The notes: generated by a model not told the origin, from the sequence alone. DNA of 64,000 nucleotides from Cylicocyclus nassatus (GCA_958299035.1 CATQJL010000316.1:43955585-44019584); one strand, 5' to 3'; positions 35,022 through 47,177 are shown, numbered from the stretch's first letter. Numbers and translations are program-made.

Positions 35022-35720
35022 TTAGGTTGATGCAAAAGTGTTTTCGCACCGAAAAAAATTCATAACTTGTTAAATTCTCAACGAATTTACAAGATCTAAA
35101 TTTTGTATAAGAGAAGAACTCATGCTCTTTGTAATGGTACTTAAAACGTTCGCTATCGAGAACAGATAAAGGAGATAGAAGCTCGAAACCAAAATCACTT
35201 AAAATCTGAATTTTTCGTGTAGGGTCATAAAAAATCGGAAACTTGCAACAAAAATCGGAGCAATCGTTATTGTAGGTTCTTTCACCAGCTCTTTCTAACA
35301 GTGCAAAGTTTGCGCCGATCGAGCGTCTCTATAAAAAGTTACGATTTTCCTGAAAATGCCAAAATAAATCAAATTTGTCCTTTTGTATTGCTTGCTCGAA
35401 AATCATAGATCTTTTCATAGAGACACTCAATCGGCGCAAACTTTGCACTGTTAGATAGAGCTAGTGAAAGAACCTACAATACCGACAGCTCCGATTTTTG
35501 CTGCAAGTTTCCGATTTTTTATGACCCTACACGAAAAATTCAAATTTTGAGTGATTTTTTTGAGCTTCTATCTCCTTTATCTGTGTTCGATAGCGAACGC
35601 TTCAAGTATCCATGCAAATTGCATGAGTTCTTCTCTTATAAATTTAGATCTTGCAGATTCGTTGAGAATTCAACAAGTTATGAATTTTTATGATGCGAAA
35701 GAACTTTTGCATCAACCTAA
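35022..35720. mobile_element. Mariner-type MITE (699 bp), intact
   Basis: TTAGGTTGATGCAAAAGT at the left is matched in inverse at the right, and TA flanks both (35020-35021, 35721-35722). The arms extend almost to the centre (tcataacttgtt, atctaaattttgtataagag, gaagctcgaaacc). TTAGGT..GCAAAAGT resembles known mariner-group termini. It is related to the 709-bp element at 39053: both share aactcatgctcttt, gaaaaattcagattttgagtg and cggcgcaaactttgcac. Confidence 0.92.
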
Positions 35721-35918
35721 TACTTAGGTGTTTTACCTCGCTGTAAGAGAGAGGCTAACACTGCGTAAGCTGACTGGTCATGACAATGCTTTCCCTTTCT
35801 GCTGACTTTTGTGAAGGTCCCAAAAAGATGTGAACATTGCTTGACAGCTGATTACTTTCTTGATTTCAGGTCTTTTGCCGAACTTGGGGCACCATTCTGT
35901 AAACCGAGGCTCAACTTA

Positions 35919-36369
35919 CAAGGGAACGGTGTCGAGTCGAAGTGGCCTTTCCAGATGAGACCCAAACTGACTTGAAGAGTATTAAGCGATGATTCCAAAT
36001 CTGCCTTCCAAAACGCCAAGCGCCTCTGGACGCCGAATTATGACCGTTCTTCGGAACAAAATGAATGCAAATTTAGGTAAAATTGATTGTTATAATCTTT
36101 CCAGCGCTCAGATAAAGCTATGTTAAATATTAACATATTGAATAAAATGTATCCATTGCGTAAACAGCTTTGGTACTTGACACTGGACCATTTGAGCAAA
36201 TTTGGACGATTTTGCTTCAGTTTTGCGTTCAATTTTTTGACCTCAAAAACGAGCATAACTCAGAGTCCAGAGGCGCTTGGCAGATTTGGAAAGCAGATTT
36301 ACACAACGCTCTTCAAAGCAGTATGGGTCTCATCTGGAAAGGCCACTTCGACTCGACACGATTCCCTTG
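35919..36369. mobile_element. Harbinger-like MITE H3 (451 bp)
   Basis: CAAGGGAACGGTGTCGAGTC and its inverse are flanked by TTA on both sides (35916-35918, 36370-36372). The arms pair through cgaagtggcctttccagatg and gcgcctctgg. The centre carries the palindromic gttaaatattaacatattg. Frames of 67-98 codons here derive from the arms. Confidence 0.87.
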
Positions 36370-36374
36370 TTAGA

Positions 36375-37675
36375 ATTGCAGTTGAAATTGAATCATCAGT
36401 ATTCTTTATACTTTGAAATTACGAAACCTCGAAAAGGATTTTAGGAAATTCAAAACAATTTTTGCCTCACTCAGAAGGAAAATCACACAAACCAGAAACT
36501 TTTTACTGGTCTAATTGAAGCTGCTGATTTTAAATGAAATTTGCACTTCTCTTAATGCTTCTTTCATAAGTTGATTCAGATTTAGGGTAACAGCTGTTTT
36601 CCCATTGTTCGTCAGAAGTGTGATTACACCATCAAAGGGGCTCAAAAGACTGGTGAAAAGTTGTGTAGTGAAATCAGTACGCCTGAAAATTATGCTCCAC
36701 AAATCTCCAATTTTTTGAAATTTTTCCATCAAACTGTTTCATTGTGCCGTTTTATGCTAAAAGTTCACACCGTAATCCTACAGTAATGAACAGTTTTGAT
36801 GACTCATTCCATACTCCACTTCTAAGTTCGGTCTCGTTCCATCGTATGTTACCTCAAGCTCAGCGAAAGACACGAAAAGATAGTTATCAACAATCAAAAC
36901 GAAAAGATAGTTATCAACAATCAAACAGTGTTCACATCTTTTAGGACAACGCTCTACTAATTCTGTTGATAACTCTTTAAGAGAACTCTGAGCGTCGCAA
37001 ATTCGGATTCTTTATATAGACAATCAGTTTTCAATATTGTTTGACACAAAATACTATGACTGTTCAGGAGTAGCTGATTATGATTTATTCACACATTCAG
37101 ATGAGATGCTCTTGAACGTGAGTAAAAAAACGGTTTTTTTCTAACTTCGATTGTGATGAATATGTGCTTGAATCATCCTGAGCTGCCAACGCTCGACAAC
37201 TATTATTATTACAAGACAATCGATCAATTTCTGTGCAACTGGAGGTTTTAGTGTAAAGGCATTCTGCCCACTAGTCTGAGCTGGGCCTGCAAAATCGCTA
37301 AGATGTAAGCCCCACGGCAGCGCTTCATGCATTTGAAACAAACTGCAAGAAAACAATTGTAAGTTGTTTACTTATTAATTTTGGCTACTTACAATTAGCT
37401 TGTCATTATGAATGAAAACGATTTTCGATTGTGAGTCACAATTTCACTTTACTCGAGCGCTTAAATAAACTCTACAAAGTGATTAGCATTCATGACTGTT
37501 CATGCAATGGATCTCTGCTTTAGAAAGCGTGTTAACCCCTGGAAGACTATACGAAAATTTATCTTTGATAATGTCCTCAAGCTGGAAAACTAGTGAATAT
37601 TCATACAATTACTTTGAATTTGATGATTCCATCTGACGGCTTGTGTTTCTGACGTTTTCTGTTTGGCTTCAAAGC
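36375..37675. other. No gene; one short tandem duplication
   Basis: A 27-bp unit (cgaaaagatagttatcaaca..) is present twice at 36873-36926. Because 27 is divisible by three, it appears as a repeated KDSYQQSKR in the plus frame at 36744-36944, but that frame has no other support. Confidence 0.5.
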
Positions 37676-37683
37676 ATTATAAA

Positions 37684-38578
37684 CAGGGCCCGGCACGCGT
37701 TGGCTTGGAAGTTTTTAGGAAACGAAGTCCCCATGACTTCACCAAAATTTTGCGAAATCCCTCTCGACGTGAAAATCAGTAGGGAAACCCTTATTCAATC
37801 AAAATAGCAACAAAAAGCGAAAAAAGCGCATTTTGAGGTATGTAATATAACAAAAAAGCAAAAAGAAAACATTTCGAGTCGATTAAAGGCTCTGCCCTTG
37901 GGTATAGTACCATTTTGATGCTGGGATTGTCGAAAATCTCCTAGGCCTACCAAATCTGTAGCCTCAACAGTCCTGCGATGCATTTTTCGCCACATGTTTT
38001 CTGTTTGGAATTATATTATAATTATACACATATTTCAAAGGACACCGCAAGTGATTGGAGCGCGATATCTATCAACGCGTAGAATTATACTACTTTTGAC
38101 TCAAAAAAGGGGAGAGATCCGTGATCCGCTCTCTTCACTATATGATAGATTTTTGACCGTTCTAATCGTCCGAATCAAAAAGATCCAAAACTTATGTGAA
38201 CTCTCCGATACTTATGCTCCGAACCAACCCAGTTGGTTTGGTAGTTGGTCTGTAAACCAACAAATTCGAGAACGGATATTAGGACACATAAGTTTGGGAA
38301 CTTTTTACATAACATAGTTTGGAGTAATATTGTATACACATAGCACAAATTCGAAGCCATGTGATTGTTTATGCGCTGTAAACAAGCCATTTGTTTGTTT
38401 GAGTCTTGCGTTTGAAATTCGCGCGCTTGCGAAAGAACACGTTCAACTCGTGAAACCTGACATGTTCGTCGTGTTTTTTGTGGCGCTTCCTCCTGGACCT
38501 CATAAAAACCATGCCCCATTGCTTCTAACTCCAAAAACGAAGTCCAATTTGACCCCAAACCATAGGTGCCGGGCCCTG
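37684..38578. mobile_element. Intact hAT-type element (895 bp)
   Basis: CAGGGCCCGGCAC starts the element and GTGCCGGGCCCTG ends it, with an exact 8-bp duplication ATTATAAA on both sides (37676-37683, 38579-38586). An 8-bp TSD with a CAGGG start is the standard hAT signature. Internal segments are not palindromic as in the mariner MITEs. No transposase was recognised: the 127-codon minus (38175-38558), 107-codon plus and 112-codon plus frames overlap each other and lack motifs I know. A truncated copy is at 14601-15229 and a short relative at 11655-11932. Confidence 0.93.
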
Positions 38579-38589
38579 ATTATAAACTG

Positions 38590-39050
38590 CTATGGACTTC
38601 CGAATCAGCTAAACAATATATTCTACATCGCTCTCGCACATTTCCATTGCGCATTGATAACGAACTAAGTAATTATTACGTGCAAACTTTTCAAATTTGT
38701 TTTATTTTTACCTAATTTTCTGTAATTTTCTCCATCGTATTTGAATAAATGACTGACAAAAAATACCTCGGTTCTAATGTTTCCGCTACTGGCCTGCTTC
38801 AAACCTAGACAAGAATCCGCTTCACATCTATGCAAAGGATGCACGCCTCAATATTGTAACTCTTTCCAATTCAAGTAAAAATTTCGCTAGCTTTTGGAGT
38901 GATGCTTTCTCGATAAACAAAAACAAGATTAAAGTTTCGATTTTGAGCTGCTTAGTTTGGAATTAGAATTTCTCCGAAGTCTTAAACATATATGTTTTCA
39001 AACTTTTTGAGCTGGTTATCTTCTTGCTAATTCCTCCAAATAATCTAAAT
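38590..39050. other. No recognisable feature
   Basis: No supported gene or repeat seen. Confidence 0.4.
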
Positions 39051-39052
39051 TA

Positions 39053-39761
39053 TTAGGTCGTCCCGAAAGTTCTTGCGCATGATTTTCAAAAATTCATAAC
39101 TTGTTGGATTCTCAAAGAATTTACAAGTTCCAAATTTTGTGTAAGAGAGGAACTCATGCTCTTTGCAATTCTACTTGAACTGTTCGTTAATGTATACAAA
39201 TGAAGGAGATAGAAGCTCAAAGCCAAAATCACTCAAAATCTGAATTTTTCGTGTAGGCTCATAAAAAATCGGAAACTTACAACAAAAATCGGAGCAGTCG
39301 GTATTGTAGGTTATTTCATTAGCTCTTTCTAACGGTGCAAAGTTTGCGCTGATTGAGCGTTTCTAGAAAAGATCTATGATTTTCGAGTAAGCAATACAAA
39401 AGGGCGAATTTGATTTATTTTGGCATTTTTTGGGAAAATCATAACTTTTCACAAGGATCAATCGGCGCAAACTTTGCACTGTTGGGAAGAGCTTGTGAAA
39501 GAACCTACAATACTGACTGCTCCGATTTTTGTTGCAAGTTTCCGATTTTTTTATGACCTTACACGAAAAATTCAGATTTTGAGTGATTTTGGTTTTGAGC
39601 TTCTATCTCTTTCATTTGTATACAATAACGAAAGTTCAAGAGCTGTTGCAAAGAGCATGAGTTCCTCTCTTATACAAAATTTGGAGCTTGTAAATTCGTT
39701 GAGACTTCCACAAGTTATGAATATTTGAAAATTGTGCGCAAGAACTTTCGGGATGACCTAA
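39053..39761. mobile_element. Mariner-type MITE (709 bp), intact
   Basis: TTAGGTCGTCCCGAAAGTTC and its inverse (gaactttcgggatgacctaa) lie between TA dinucleotides (39051-39052, 39762-39763). The arms pair to near the centre. It shares interior sequence with the 35022 element but has different outermost bases, so the two subfamilies differ mainly at their ends. The 102-codon plus frame is arm sequence. Confidence 0.92.
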
Positions 39762-39763
39762 TA

Positions 39764-42008
39764 TATTGAGATCTGCTCGTCAATCTTGACTGCGATGCAC
39801 GGGACACGGCACAGGCGGTTGACCAAACAAGCTGGATATCGTTTCTGGAAGAAAAAGCAAAAGGGATATCATTTTTGCGGAAGAGCACACAGCTTTCCTT
39901 CAATCTTCCGCCGGCACGCTGCATGTGGCAACATGCTCTCCCAAACAAACAAGGCTTGTTTACAGCGAGGTGAAAATGAAGACAACAAAATAGGTGTGTA
40001 GATGGGCAATGGAAAGTTAGGACTAAGTTGAAACATTATGAAAAAATTGTGTGAGCTTAAGGCGTGCTCAACTTTTTCCGGAGTCGGGTGGCTTTCAAGC
40101 CACCTGGCAGCGAACTGAGGTATCTTGGGAAAGAAAAAGTCATTTTCCCCTCTTTCACATAATTTTTTTTACTTTCTTCATACAGATTTTATCTACATCT
40201 CAAACATTACAAAATGGTTTCTAAACCGCCTGAAACACCTTCCTCCCCGCTTAGTTACAGCCCGAAATTTTTGAATAACGGCGATGCTGCTACAAGCGCG
40301 TAGTACCGCTGGATACACATGCCGCCAACTCAGAGAATACGAATATCATTGCGTTCGTTTAATGCTTTTTCGGTGTTTTTTTTGTCTTGTTTTGTTCCAT
40401 TCCTTTTTATGTATTTTCTCTTCTAATGTCTCATTGCGGATGTCGTACTTTCATTGTGAAGTCAAAGGGAACTTCGTTTGCAATTTCGGGAGCCACCTCT
40501 TGTCCTGTCGATGCGTTTCAGGTTATCAACATTTGGTTCTTATCTCAGATGTTTGAGCGTTGGACGATTGTTACGTTGCAGTTGAAGTTAATTCTGCCTA
40601 TAGTGTCGAAAATGTATACTCAAGCGAAATTCAGTGGGTTTTTGTTGTTTTGAAGATTTCTGGCGTTTCAGAGTCTGTATTTGATCTCTACTTCATCACA
40701 ACTTAAAAACTGTTTTTGTCACTTAAATGCAAAAGAGCTCACCGCAACAGAACGGGTATGTGTGTAGACAGTATATGAGTTTACCAGAAAGATGAAGAAG
40801 CAAATGGCAAATAAACCTGAATAACAACAGTTTGACATGTTGGAACGGCCAAATGTCATCACGTTTGATTAAGGAAATGCCCCATGGCACCCATCTCAAA
40901 TTTTTCTCAAATTCTCAAATTTGAGGAGAAATCAAGCGGTCTACTGTTAAATTATCTACTTTTGAACTAGTATCCATTTTCCACTGCGTTAAATCGCTCG
41001 TATCATTGTAGATACAAGCTATCAGGTCAATGCAAAAATAATGGCCGAATTGCGATTTCTCACTTTCACGTGCTATAACTTTTTGGAAATTTCATATTTC
41101 TGAATATGGTAAAAACCATCAAAAGCAACAAACCTTTCGCATTGCAGCGCACATTAACTTGTACTCATATCGCAAACGGACACAAATTAAGGACTAACAA
41201 ACAAAAAGGTTTTTTCTGAATCCTTGTTTTTAACAACTCATAACTTCCTCCTAAAGCGCCGATATCTTAGTCGGGATAACTCCAAAAAATACAGTCGAGT
41301 ATGCAAAATGTAGACAATTTCCACAAGATACAGTAGTAAATTTTCGAAGAAGCGCCATGCATACGAGCTCGAATTCTGGCCAAGAAAGTGAATGCATTAA
41401 AATTCTGATTGTGGATGCGGTTATTTAAAAATGAGTAACTTCATAACGCAGGTAGGAAGCCCGCTTCGACCAACATTAGAAAGAAGACGAAAATATCAGA
41501 GAAGAACTTTTGATGGGAAAAAGTTGCCCTGAGAAATTGGAAAATCGTCATTATTTGTGCACCAACCTATTAATTTTTGAAGCCTGCTGTAATTTGCAAT
41601 GTGCGAGGCGCAAATACCGCCGAAAACGCAGCTTTATCAAACCATTTGTGGCATTTTTTCCACACTGCATCATGTGTAAACTTCAGCTGCAAATTCTTTA
41701 TTTTTCCTATTTCCTTTTCGATCATTACTGCTCACACGTTATCAGGAAATTGCCAAGCATAACGCAAAAAAGGGCTTGTTGGCTTACAACCAGAAGCGCG
41801 ATACTGGCAGCCGTCTTTCTCCACTTTCACTTTTGAGCTGGTACAAGGTGAACACTTTCACATTCGCTCCTCGAGATTGTATTTTACTGACGAAGAAAAA
41901 GAAAGAAAATAAGTGGAACAACAAATGAGATTAATGAAAGTATATTGCTATGTAATTTACCTTTAAGAACCAAAAATCGCCATAGACGCACTTAAACCTC
42001 CGAATTAC
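39764..42008. other. No recognisable gene
   Basis: 41022-41046 (atcaggtcaatgcaaaaata..) resembles a mariner-type end without a partner. The 108-codon plus frame 41510-41836 and others are unrecognised and within chance expectation. Confidence 0.35.
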
Positions 42009-42106
42009 CTCAATTTCGGAAAAGAAAGTTTTTTCCTTAACGACCTTCGATATGAAAGCTATAACCCAACGGTCCTTATTAGGGCCAACAACTTGATCAA
42101 GGGCCT
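42009..42106 (-). CDS. Exon-like segment, unrecognised protein
   Basis: On the minus strand an open frame encodes ALDQVVGPNKDRWVIAFISK and continues VVKEKTFFSEIE. The composition is balanced, unlike the Phe/Lys-rich noise frames nearby. It ends at a donor-like GAG|GTAATT (42009). The only AG in range on the 5' side is CCTAG just before 42106, a weak acceptor; alternatively the frame starts further upstream, since it is open to about 42150. I do not recognise the protein. No neighbouring exon could be joined with confidence, so this may be a lone exon of a large-intron gene, a pseudogene fragment or chance. Confidence 0.3.
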
Positions 42107-42109
42107 CTA

Positions 42110-43092
42110 GGGCCACGAATACGGTGAACAATGAGCAGCATAAATATTTTTAATAAATATTTTCATCGAATGTTGTGTTAGAGAGTGAAACTTAGCGAGA
42201 CGTATTCTACCAAGTAAATTTTGTCATAACAAAATGTGCAGAAAGTAGGACGATTTAGGAAGTAACTGTCGAAAGTTAGAGTTTTAAATAACAAAATTGA
42301 AATAAATCGGGCAATGCAACTTTTATGATTTAGGTAGTTCTAGCAACTGCGATTTCATAGGTTTTGAAAGCGAGGTGATGTTCTACCAGATAGTAAAAAA
42401 AAAGTAGGACGATCTGAGGATTGTTCGCTGAGAACCAGAATTTTAGAAAACACGCCATCTTAGATTGCTTAGTAACAACTGATATTTTAAAGCCCACAAA
42501 TTTTGAGTGGGAGGATGTAGTATTACAACTACTGATTTTGTAGAGTAAGGTTTGCCCTATACACCTTAGCCGTAACGATCCATTGATGAAAGCGCCGAGA
42601 GCTACGTCCTTTAAAATGCCGGTAAAAAATCAGTTTTTGAGCCTTAGCAAGTATAAGTTCCCCAGTCCTATAAAAAACGGCTGCAACTTCGTATTTTAGA
42701 ATCTCCTCTTCAAAAGACTTTCAGTTCGTATACAATGAGGTGGGTTCGATAGCTCAAACTCTGGGGAGGGCGGGACTTTTTATTACTTTTTCCTCTAGCA
42801 GCTTCCAGCCAATACCTTGAAAGAGGTAGGGGGGGGAGAAAGGTTATCACTCCCCCCCCCCCCCAATTTAAACGTAAAAATCACCAAACCCCCACATGTT
42901 ATATACGATCTAAAAGCTCTTGAAGAGTAACTTTTGTTTTCCCTTATTTTACCTTCTATAGCAGTGGGCGAAAAAGTTTGTGAAGTTTTTAAGAAAAGAA
43001 AAAAGTTTTTGCGAAAAAAGACGTTACCTGTTCTCCTCTCCCCCTCCCCACTCCCCCCTCGTCTTCCCCCAGTCTCCCTAGTCGACTTTTAA
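42110..43092. other. No gene; G/C inverted run
   Basis: At 42828-42866 a run of nine G, then agaaaggttatcact, is followed by a run of about 14 C, an imperfect hairpin. 43025-43080 is a pyrimidine-rich tract (cctctccccctccccac..) just outside the MITE at 43093. Confidence 0.5.
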
Positions 43093-43459
43093 AGGCAGCG
43101 TCCGGGCAGATACGAATGTAGAGTACAGGGGCGCCCGTCCTGGTAAGGCTTTTGCCCAACTGGCAATTCACCAATTTGCTTCTGACGCTTCAGAAGTGGC
43201 AACCGGAACGCTTCGGCGACCGGAACGAGTTATCCGATAAGCCAGAGTGCGCATTCCGCACACATTCAAGACGTAGGGTCTCAGAAAGACTCTGCGTCTT
43301 AACCTTGGCCGCAGACGACAAAATTCAAATCAAGAGCTTCCGGAAAAGCCAGTTTTCGGCGTTTTCGTGCCCTCCAAGCCGCATTTTCAGAATCACCGGG
43401 AGGAATAAGCCCAGGTAAGCAAAAAAAATCCCTTTCGAAATTTTGCCCGGACGTTGCCT
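43093..43459. mobile_element. TTAA-type MITE, copy D (367 bp), intact
   Basis: TTAA flanks both ends (43089-43092, 43460-43463). AGGCAGCGTCCGGGCA is matched in inverse by TGCCCGGACGTTGCCT. The arms continue with imperfect pairing (gtttctgag / tcttaacc regions). The 85- and 88-codon frames across it on opposite strands are arm sequence. Confidence 0.88.
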
Positions 43460-43867
43460 TTAACGTCTCCTCCTCCTCCATCGACATTTTTTGGGAGTGA
43501 GCCTGGACACTACCACATTTACTTTTGGCGTACCTCTGTTTACATTTTTTCCTCAAAAATCTTTCAAAAATCTTATCTCACAAAGCTTGATGTCTTCTTA
43601 TATTTTGAGTAAAAGCTAACATTCATAGCAACGGTTTACAACTAGTCTTGAGGGGTTACAGGGTCTGGCAGGAGTCCGGTGTTCGCGGAACTCTGCAAAA
43701 AAAATAAAAGGGTGTGGCCGGTTTTGACCAAAAAGAAACGTGACCTCGAGTTGACTGGAAACTTCGCTCTTGCAAGATTCCCCCCCCCCCAGCCGTCCCC
43801 CCCCGCCCACGCCCATCCCAAGGTGGTATTGGACTCGCTCTAATTACGGGTGTTGTAGTTGTTGCAG

Positions 43868-44153
43868 AGTAGCGTGTCACAAAAAGCTACTGCAAAAATT
43901 AGTGCCATACCAAGCAATTTCGCAAATTCTTCTCTTCAAGCTTTATGTATTGCCGTATACAAATTCATCTACAATGCCGGGAATCCTTATAAACAAGACA
44001 GAACAACATTGTTATACTTACATTAGTTCTATCCCCAATATTCGCCAAATTACACGGTTGCAAAAGCATATCCTCATACAAGTTTTGACATCCGACACAA
44101 AGATTGAAGTCGTATCAAGAAAGTTGGAGCGCTGTTTGCTAAAATATGTATAA
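43868..44153 (+). CDS. Possible exon after a TTGTTGCAG acceptor
   Basis: gtagttgttgcag|AGTAGC gives a plausible acceptor. Two frames stay open: one encodes SSVSQKATAKISAIPSNFAN.. to a stop at 44024-44026. The other runs to a stop at 44151-44153 through NIRQITRLQKHILIQVLTSD. Neither is recognised, and having two open frames weakens the case. The upstream 43770-43867 part of the longer frame is only the C-run and its proline codons. Confidence 0.2.
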
Positions 44154-44159
44154 GGCGGT

Positions 44160-44767
44160 ATAAGTTCGTGAAGTTTTCATTGTCGTTTTCTCTTCCTTGA
44201 TCAGTGATTGGTTTGCGGCAAAAGCTTATACCATTAAGAGTGGTCATGCTATTGAACTTATCATTTTAGCGAAAAGTTGGTCTAATTTGATTTAGGCTTT
44301 CAAAAATGAGGTTTTTGAAAGACAAAAGATAACACTTCCAGCATTTACTTTTTTGCATGAAGAAGTATCTCGCATATCTTTGCCGTTTATGATAAAAGAA
44401 GTTTGCATTTCAATATGATAGAAAGTAAGGATTAACTCGATTCAAAATGGAGAGCAGTAGAGGTCTTTTCCAAACAAGGTGTTCGTGGAAGAGGGTGTTG
44501 ACGTTGTGCACTAAAATTGCTGGGCAAGAACAGAATGGGTGACATTGTAACATCCAAATGCACCGTCCGAACGTTTACTGCGGAAAGAGCTGTTTGAGTC
44601 ATGAGCTTTTTTCTATGACAGGACATGACATACACGGCAGACGTCGTCAAAACTGTCCTGCGGCACATGACTAGGAGATATATCAGTATACCGTGTATTA
44701 GAACCCCCTGCCTTTCTCAAATCTGCAATTGTTCTCTTATAAACCTATTAGTTATGCTTAAATCGAT
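44160..44767. other. No recognisable feature
   Basis: No supported gene or repeat seen. Confidence 0.4.
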
Positions 44768-45002
44768 TGTGCAAACAATCTTACAGGGCTTACAAACGAA
44801 GTGTCGTTTGCATCAGCATCTCCACTCCCGCGCTGGACCCTGCGTCTCTTCCGCGAGCATGCTCTCTAATCATTTCCAATCGATTAAGGCCCCGCCTTTT
44901 CCACGCTCGCCCTGAAAAAGTGATCAGAGAGCATGTTCGCGGAATAGATGCAGAGTGGAGATGCTGATGTGCGTTTGGTAAGCCCTATAGAGCTGTTTGA
45001 AC
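44768..45002. repeat. 235-bp inverted-repeat element
   Basis: Outer arms (acagggcttacaaacg / cgtttggtaagccctat), then gcatcagcatctccactc and ctgcgtctcttccgcgag..catgctctct, all have inverse partners before 45002. The ctgcgtctct..tgctctct(a/g)atcatt block plus gccccgcctttt is also found in the insertion at 58514-58687, although the outer ends differ. Confidence 0.75.
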
Positions 45003-45484
45003 GACTTTATATCAAACCCGCTGATTTATTTTTGAAAAAAAAACAGAACTGATACTAACGACAATGTGGAAGAAGATTGTGCGCAACACGAAACATACAT
45101 CACTGGCTGAATTTTGATAGAATCTGTCAATTCGTTCTTTATGAAAGCTCACGAATCTATAAAACTACCCAAGATAGCATTGTACTTATATCTTTCAAAT
45201 TTGAACTGATTCCGATGCTTTTGTTTGTTGGATCAAACGTATTGTGTGCATATTTTAAAGGATAATAAAAGATTCGGCGTTTCTAATATCTTCTGCGGGC
45301 ATGCGCCAAACGCTCCACACTTCATATTCGAAGAGGCTACTGCGTGCATGCGGGCCTACTACAGTGACTTGCGGGGACCACCCGATTAGCAAGTGGGTGC
45401 TTTTATTTTCTCAGATTACTCTGGTTTACCAGCCCCAGAGAGTAAAGGGCTTGGTTCGCCTTGGGGCAGTATCAAACCTTTGGA
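45003..45484. other. No recognisable feature
   Basis: No supported gene or repeat seen. Confidence 0.4.
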
Positions 45485-45790
45485 CGTATTCATCAACGAA
45501 CCCAGTGAGTTCCGGAATCCACTGGGTAGGCTTAATCCACAAGATTGGTATTCACGAAGCTAGTGGATCCGCAGCCCAGTGGTTAACCCTACCCAGTGGG
45601 GTTCCGGAACCTACGAAAATTCACTTAACCGGTGTTCACGAACGTATCCAGTGCGTTCGCGAACCCAAAAGGCGAGCATAACGGCATTCACGAAACAAGT
45701 TATTCAGTTCTCGTGGGTTCCGGAATCCACTAAGTGCTGAGTTGGCGAACCCAATTATGGTGCAAATTCCTCAGTGGGTTACATGTGAAC
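45485..45790. repeat. Cluster of degenerate cagtgggttccggaaccc modules
   Basis: At least six variants of 'aacccagtgggttc' and 'gttccgga(a/t)ccca' alternate with 'attca(t/c)(c/g)aacg', irregularly spaced by 30-60 bases. The same modules make up the small element at 22573-22679 and the unit at 50485-50556. The 126-codon plus frame crossing it (45301-45681) is repeat-derived. Confidence 0.7.
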
Positions 45791-45799
45791 CCAGTCCCT

Positions 45800-46382
45800 T
45801 TGCTGGTTATTATGTTGAATTATTTAGGCAGGGATGGTCCCTACTAGCAACATATATGCATTAGAAACCTTTCCATATTCTTTATAACGTAGAAATTTTG
45901 TAAGATAGATTTTGATAAAATATTCCATCAAGATAAAGGACTAGCAAACTTGAGGAGGGTCATGTTTTGGCAGTTTGTGAAAAGTCGCAAACTCTTAACG
46001 GAAATTTTTTCGAATTGTGAAGAACCTAAGCACTTTTAGATGTTTGCTCACTCATGCTATCTTAGAATTTTTCCTATACTGCTGCGACTACAGAGGGAGC
46101 CTTATATAAGAAACAGAGCTTCTGCCTGCATTTGTGTTTATATATTTGGTTGTCTAGGTTTGTCCATGTTTGTCTATGTTCGCTTATTCCGCTAATCAAT
46201 GCAAAAGTTTTTGTTCTCAATTCAATTAAGTCAAACCTCTAAGAAGGTGAAGGAAGAAAATGACGTTTTTTGATCAAAATCGTTTGTTGATAAACAATCA
46301 TGTACTAGTCTACATCATAGAAATTAGAACTAATCCCTTTGCACATTCCATCTAGGAAAACGTACTCTACGTACTCTCTTAC
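45800..46382. other. No recognisable feature
   Basis: No supported gene or repeat seen. Confidence 0.4.
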
Positions 46383-46518
46383 CATTCGGGCGTTCTCGCA
46401 CAGGAAATACAGATGGACAAAAGGACTCGAACGCTTTTTGCGAATATGCGTCTTGCCACTGATGATGGAAATTTCGTTTGAAAGTAGGTGTTTAAGAAAA
46501 GGCATAGATTTACTTGTA
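46383..46518 (-). CDS. Exon-like segment, unrecognised protein
   Basis: On the minus strand the acceptor-like ttttgctatacag precedes a 136-base open segment, which ends at the donor-like CGAATG|GTAAGA. The open frame (one leading base, then 45 codons) includes MPFLKHLLSNEISIISGKTH and RSSPFVHLYFLCENARM. Both splice signals are good for an invertebrate gene. A second frame is also open across the segment, so coding potential is not proven. The protein is unrecognised and no adjacent exon was found; the Harbinger-like MITE H2 begins 32 bases upstream of the acceptor. Confidence 0.35.
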
Positions 46519-46550
46519 CTGTATAGCAAAAGCGTCTAAGATAGCACTTA

Positions 46551-47013
46551 CAAGGGAATGGTCAAAAATCAAAAACTGAAGTTACCAATCCGAATAGTCT
46601 GCATACCATTAGATGCAGAAGAAAACTCTGATTTCGAATCTGTGTTTCATATCTGCTTGGCGCCTATGTAAGCGACGTTATGAGCCGTCAAAGGCCGTTA
46701 CTTTCCTAAGAAATAGTGCATGGGAAGCGCAAATTTGGCAATACAGGACCATGTTCAACTTTATGCCGGGCCGAAACATGCAGCCAGATAACATTTGTTT
46801 TCTGAAAATCTAAAGGTGAGTTGAAAGTGCAACAATGTGCTTCACTTGTGATTTTTATGCGCGATTTTTTTGCAATAAAACTGCTCATAAGTTCGTCCAC
46901 AACTAAACTTATGAGCAGATTTGGAATACAGTTTCGAAATCAGCGTTGAATGCTGCATCGAATGGTAGCCAGCTTGTTTGGACTAGCCACTTCGACTTCT
47001 GACCATTCCCTTG
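46551..47013. mobile_element. Harbinger-like MITE H2 (463 bp)
   Basis: CAAGGGAATGGTC and its inverse are flanked by TTA on both sides (46548-46550, 47014-47016). The interior matches H1 in order: cataccattagatgcag, ttcgaatctgtgtttca, aaagtgcaac. The arms are more diverged than in H1. Confidence 0.87.
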
Positions 47014-47177
47014 TTAGCTACTTTATGCACCATGACGACTGTTCAAACTATGCGGATTCGTGAATATTACCTATGTCGTGCAATATTCGAAAAATGTGGC
47101 TGTTACGAGGTAAAAGACAGCTACTGAAGAAAGTTCACTTGTACAATACCGCTCATAATTCGTCAAAAAAGTCGCCG

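Noticed and set aside
38175..38558. 127-codon frame shared with 14463-14777 as a conserved protein
   Set aside because: The shared part is inside two copies of one hAT-type element and carries no transposase motif.
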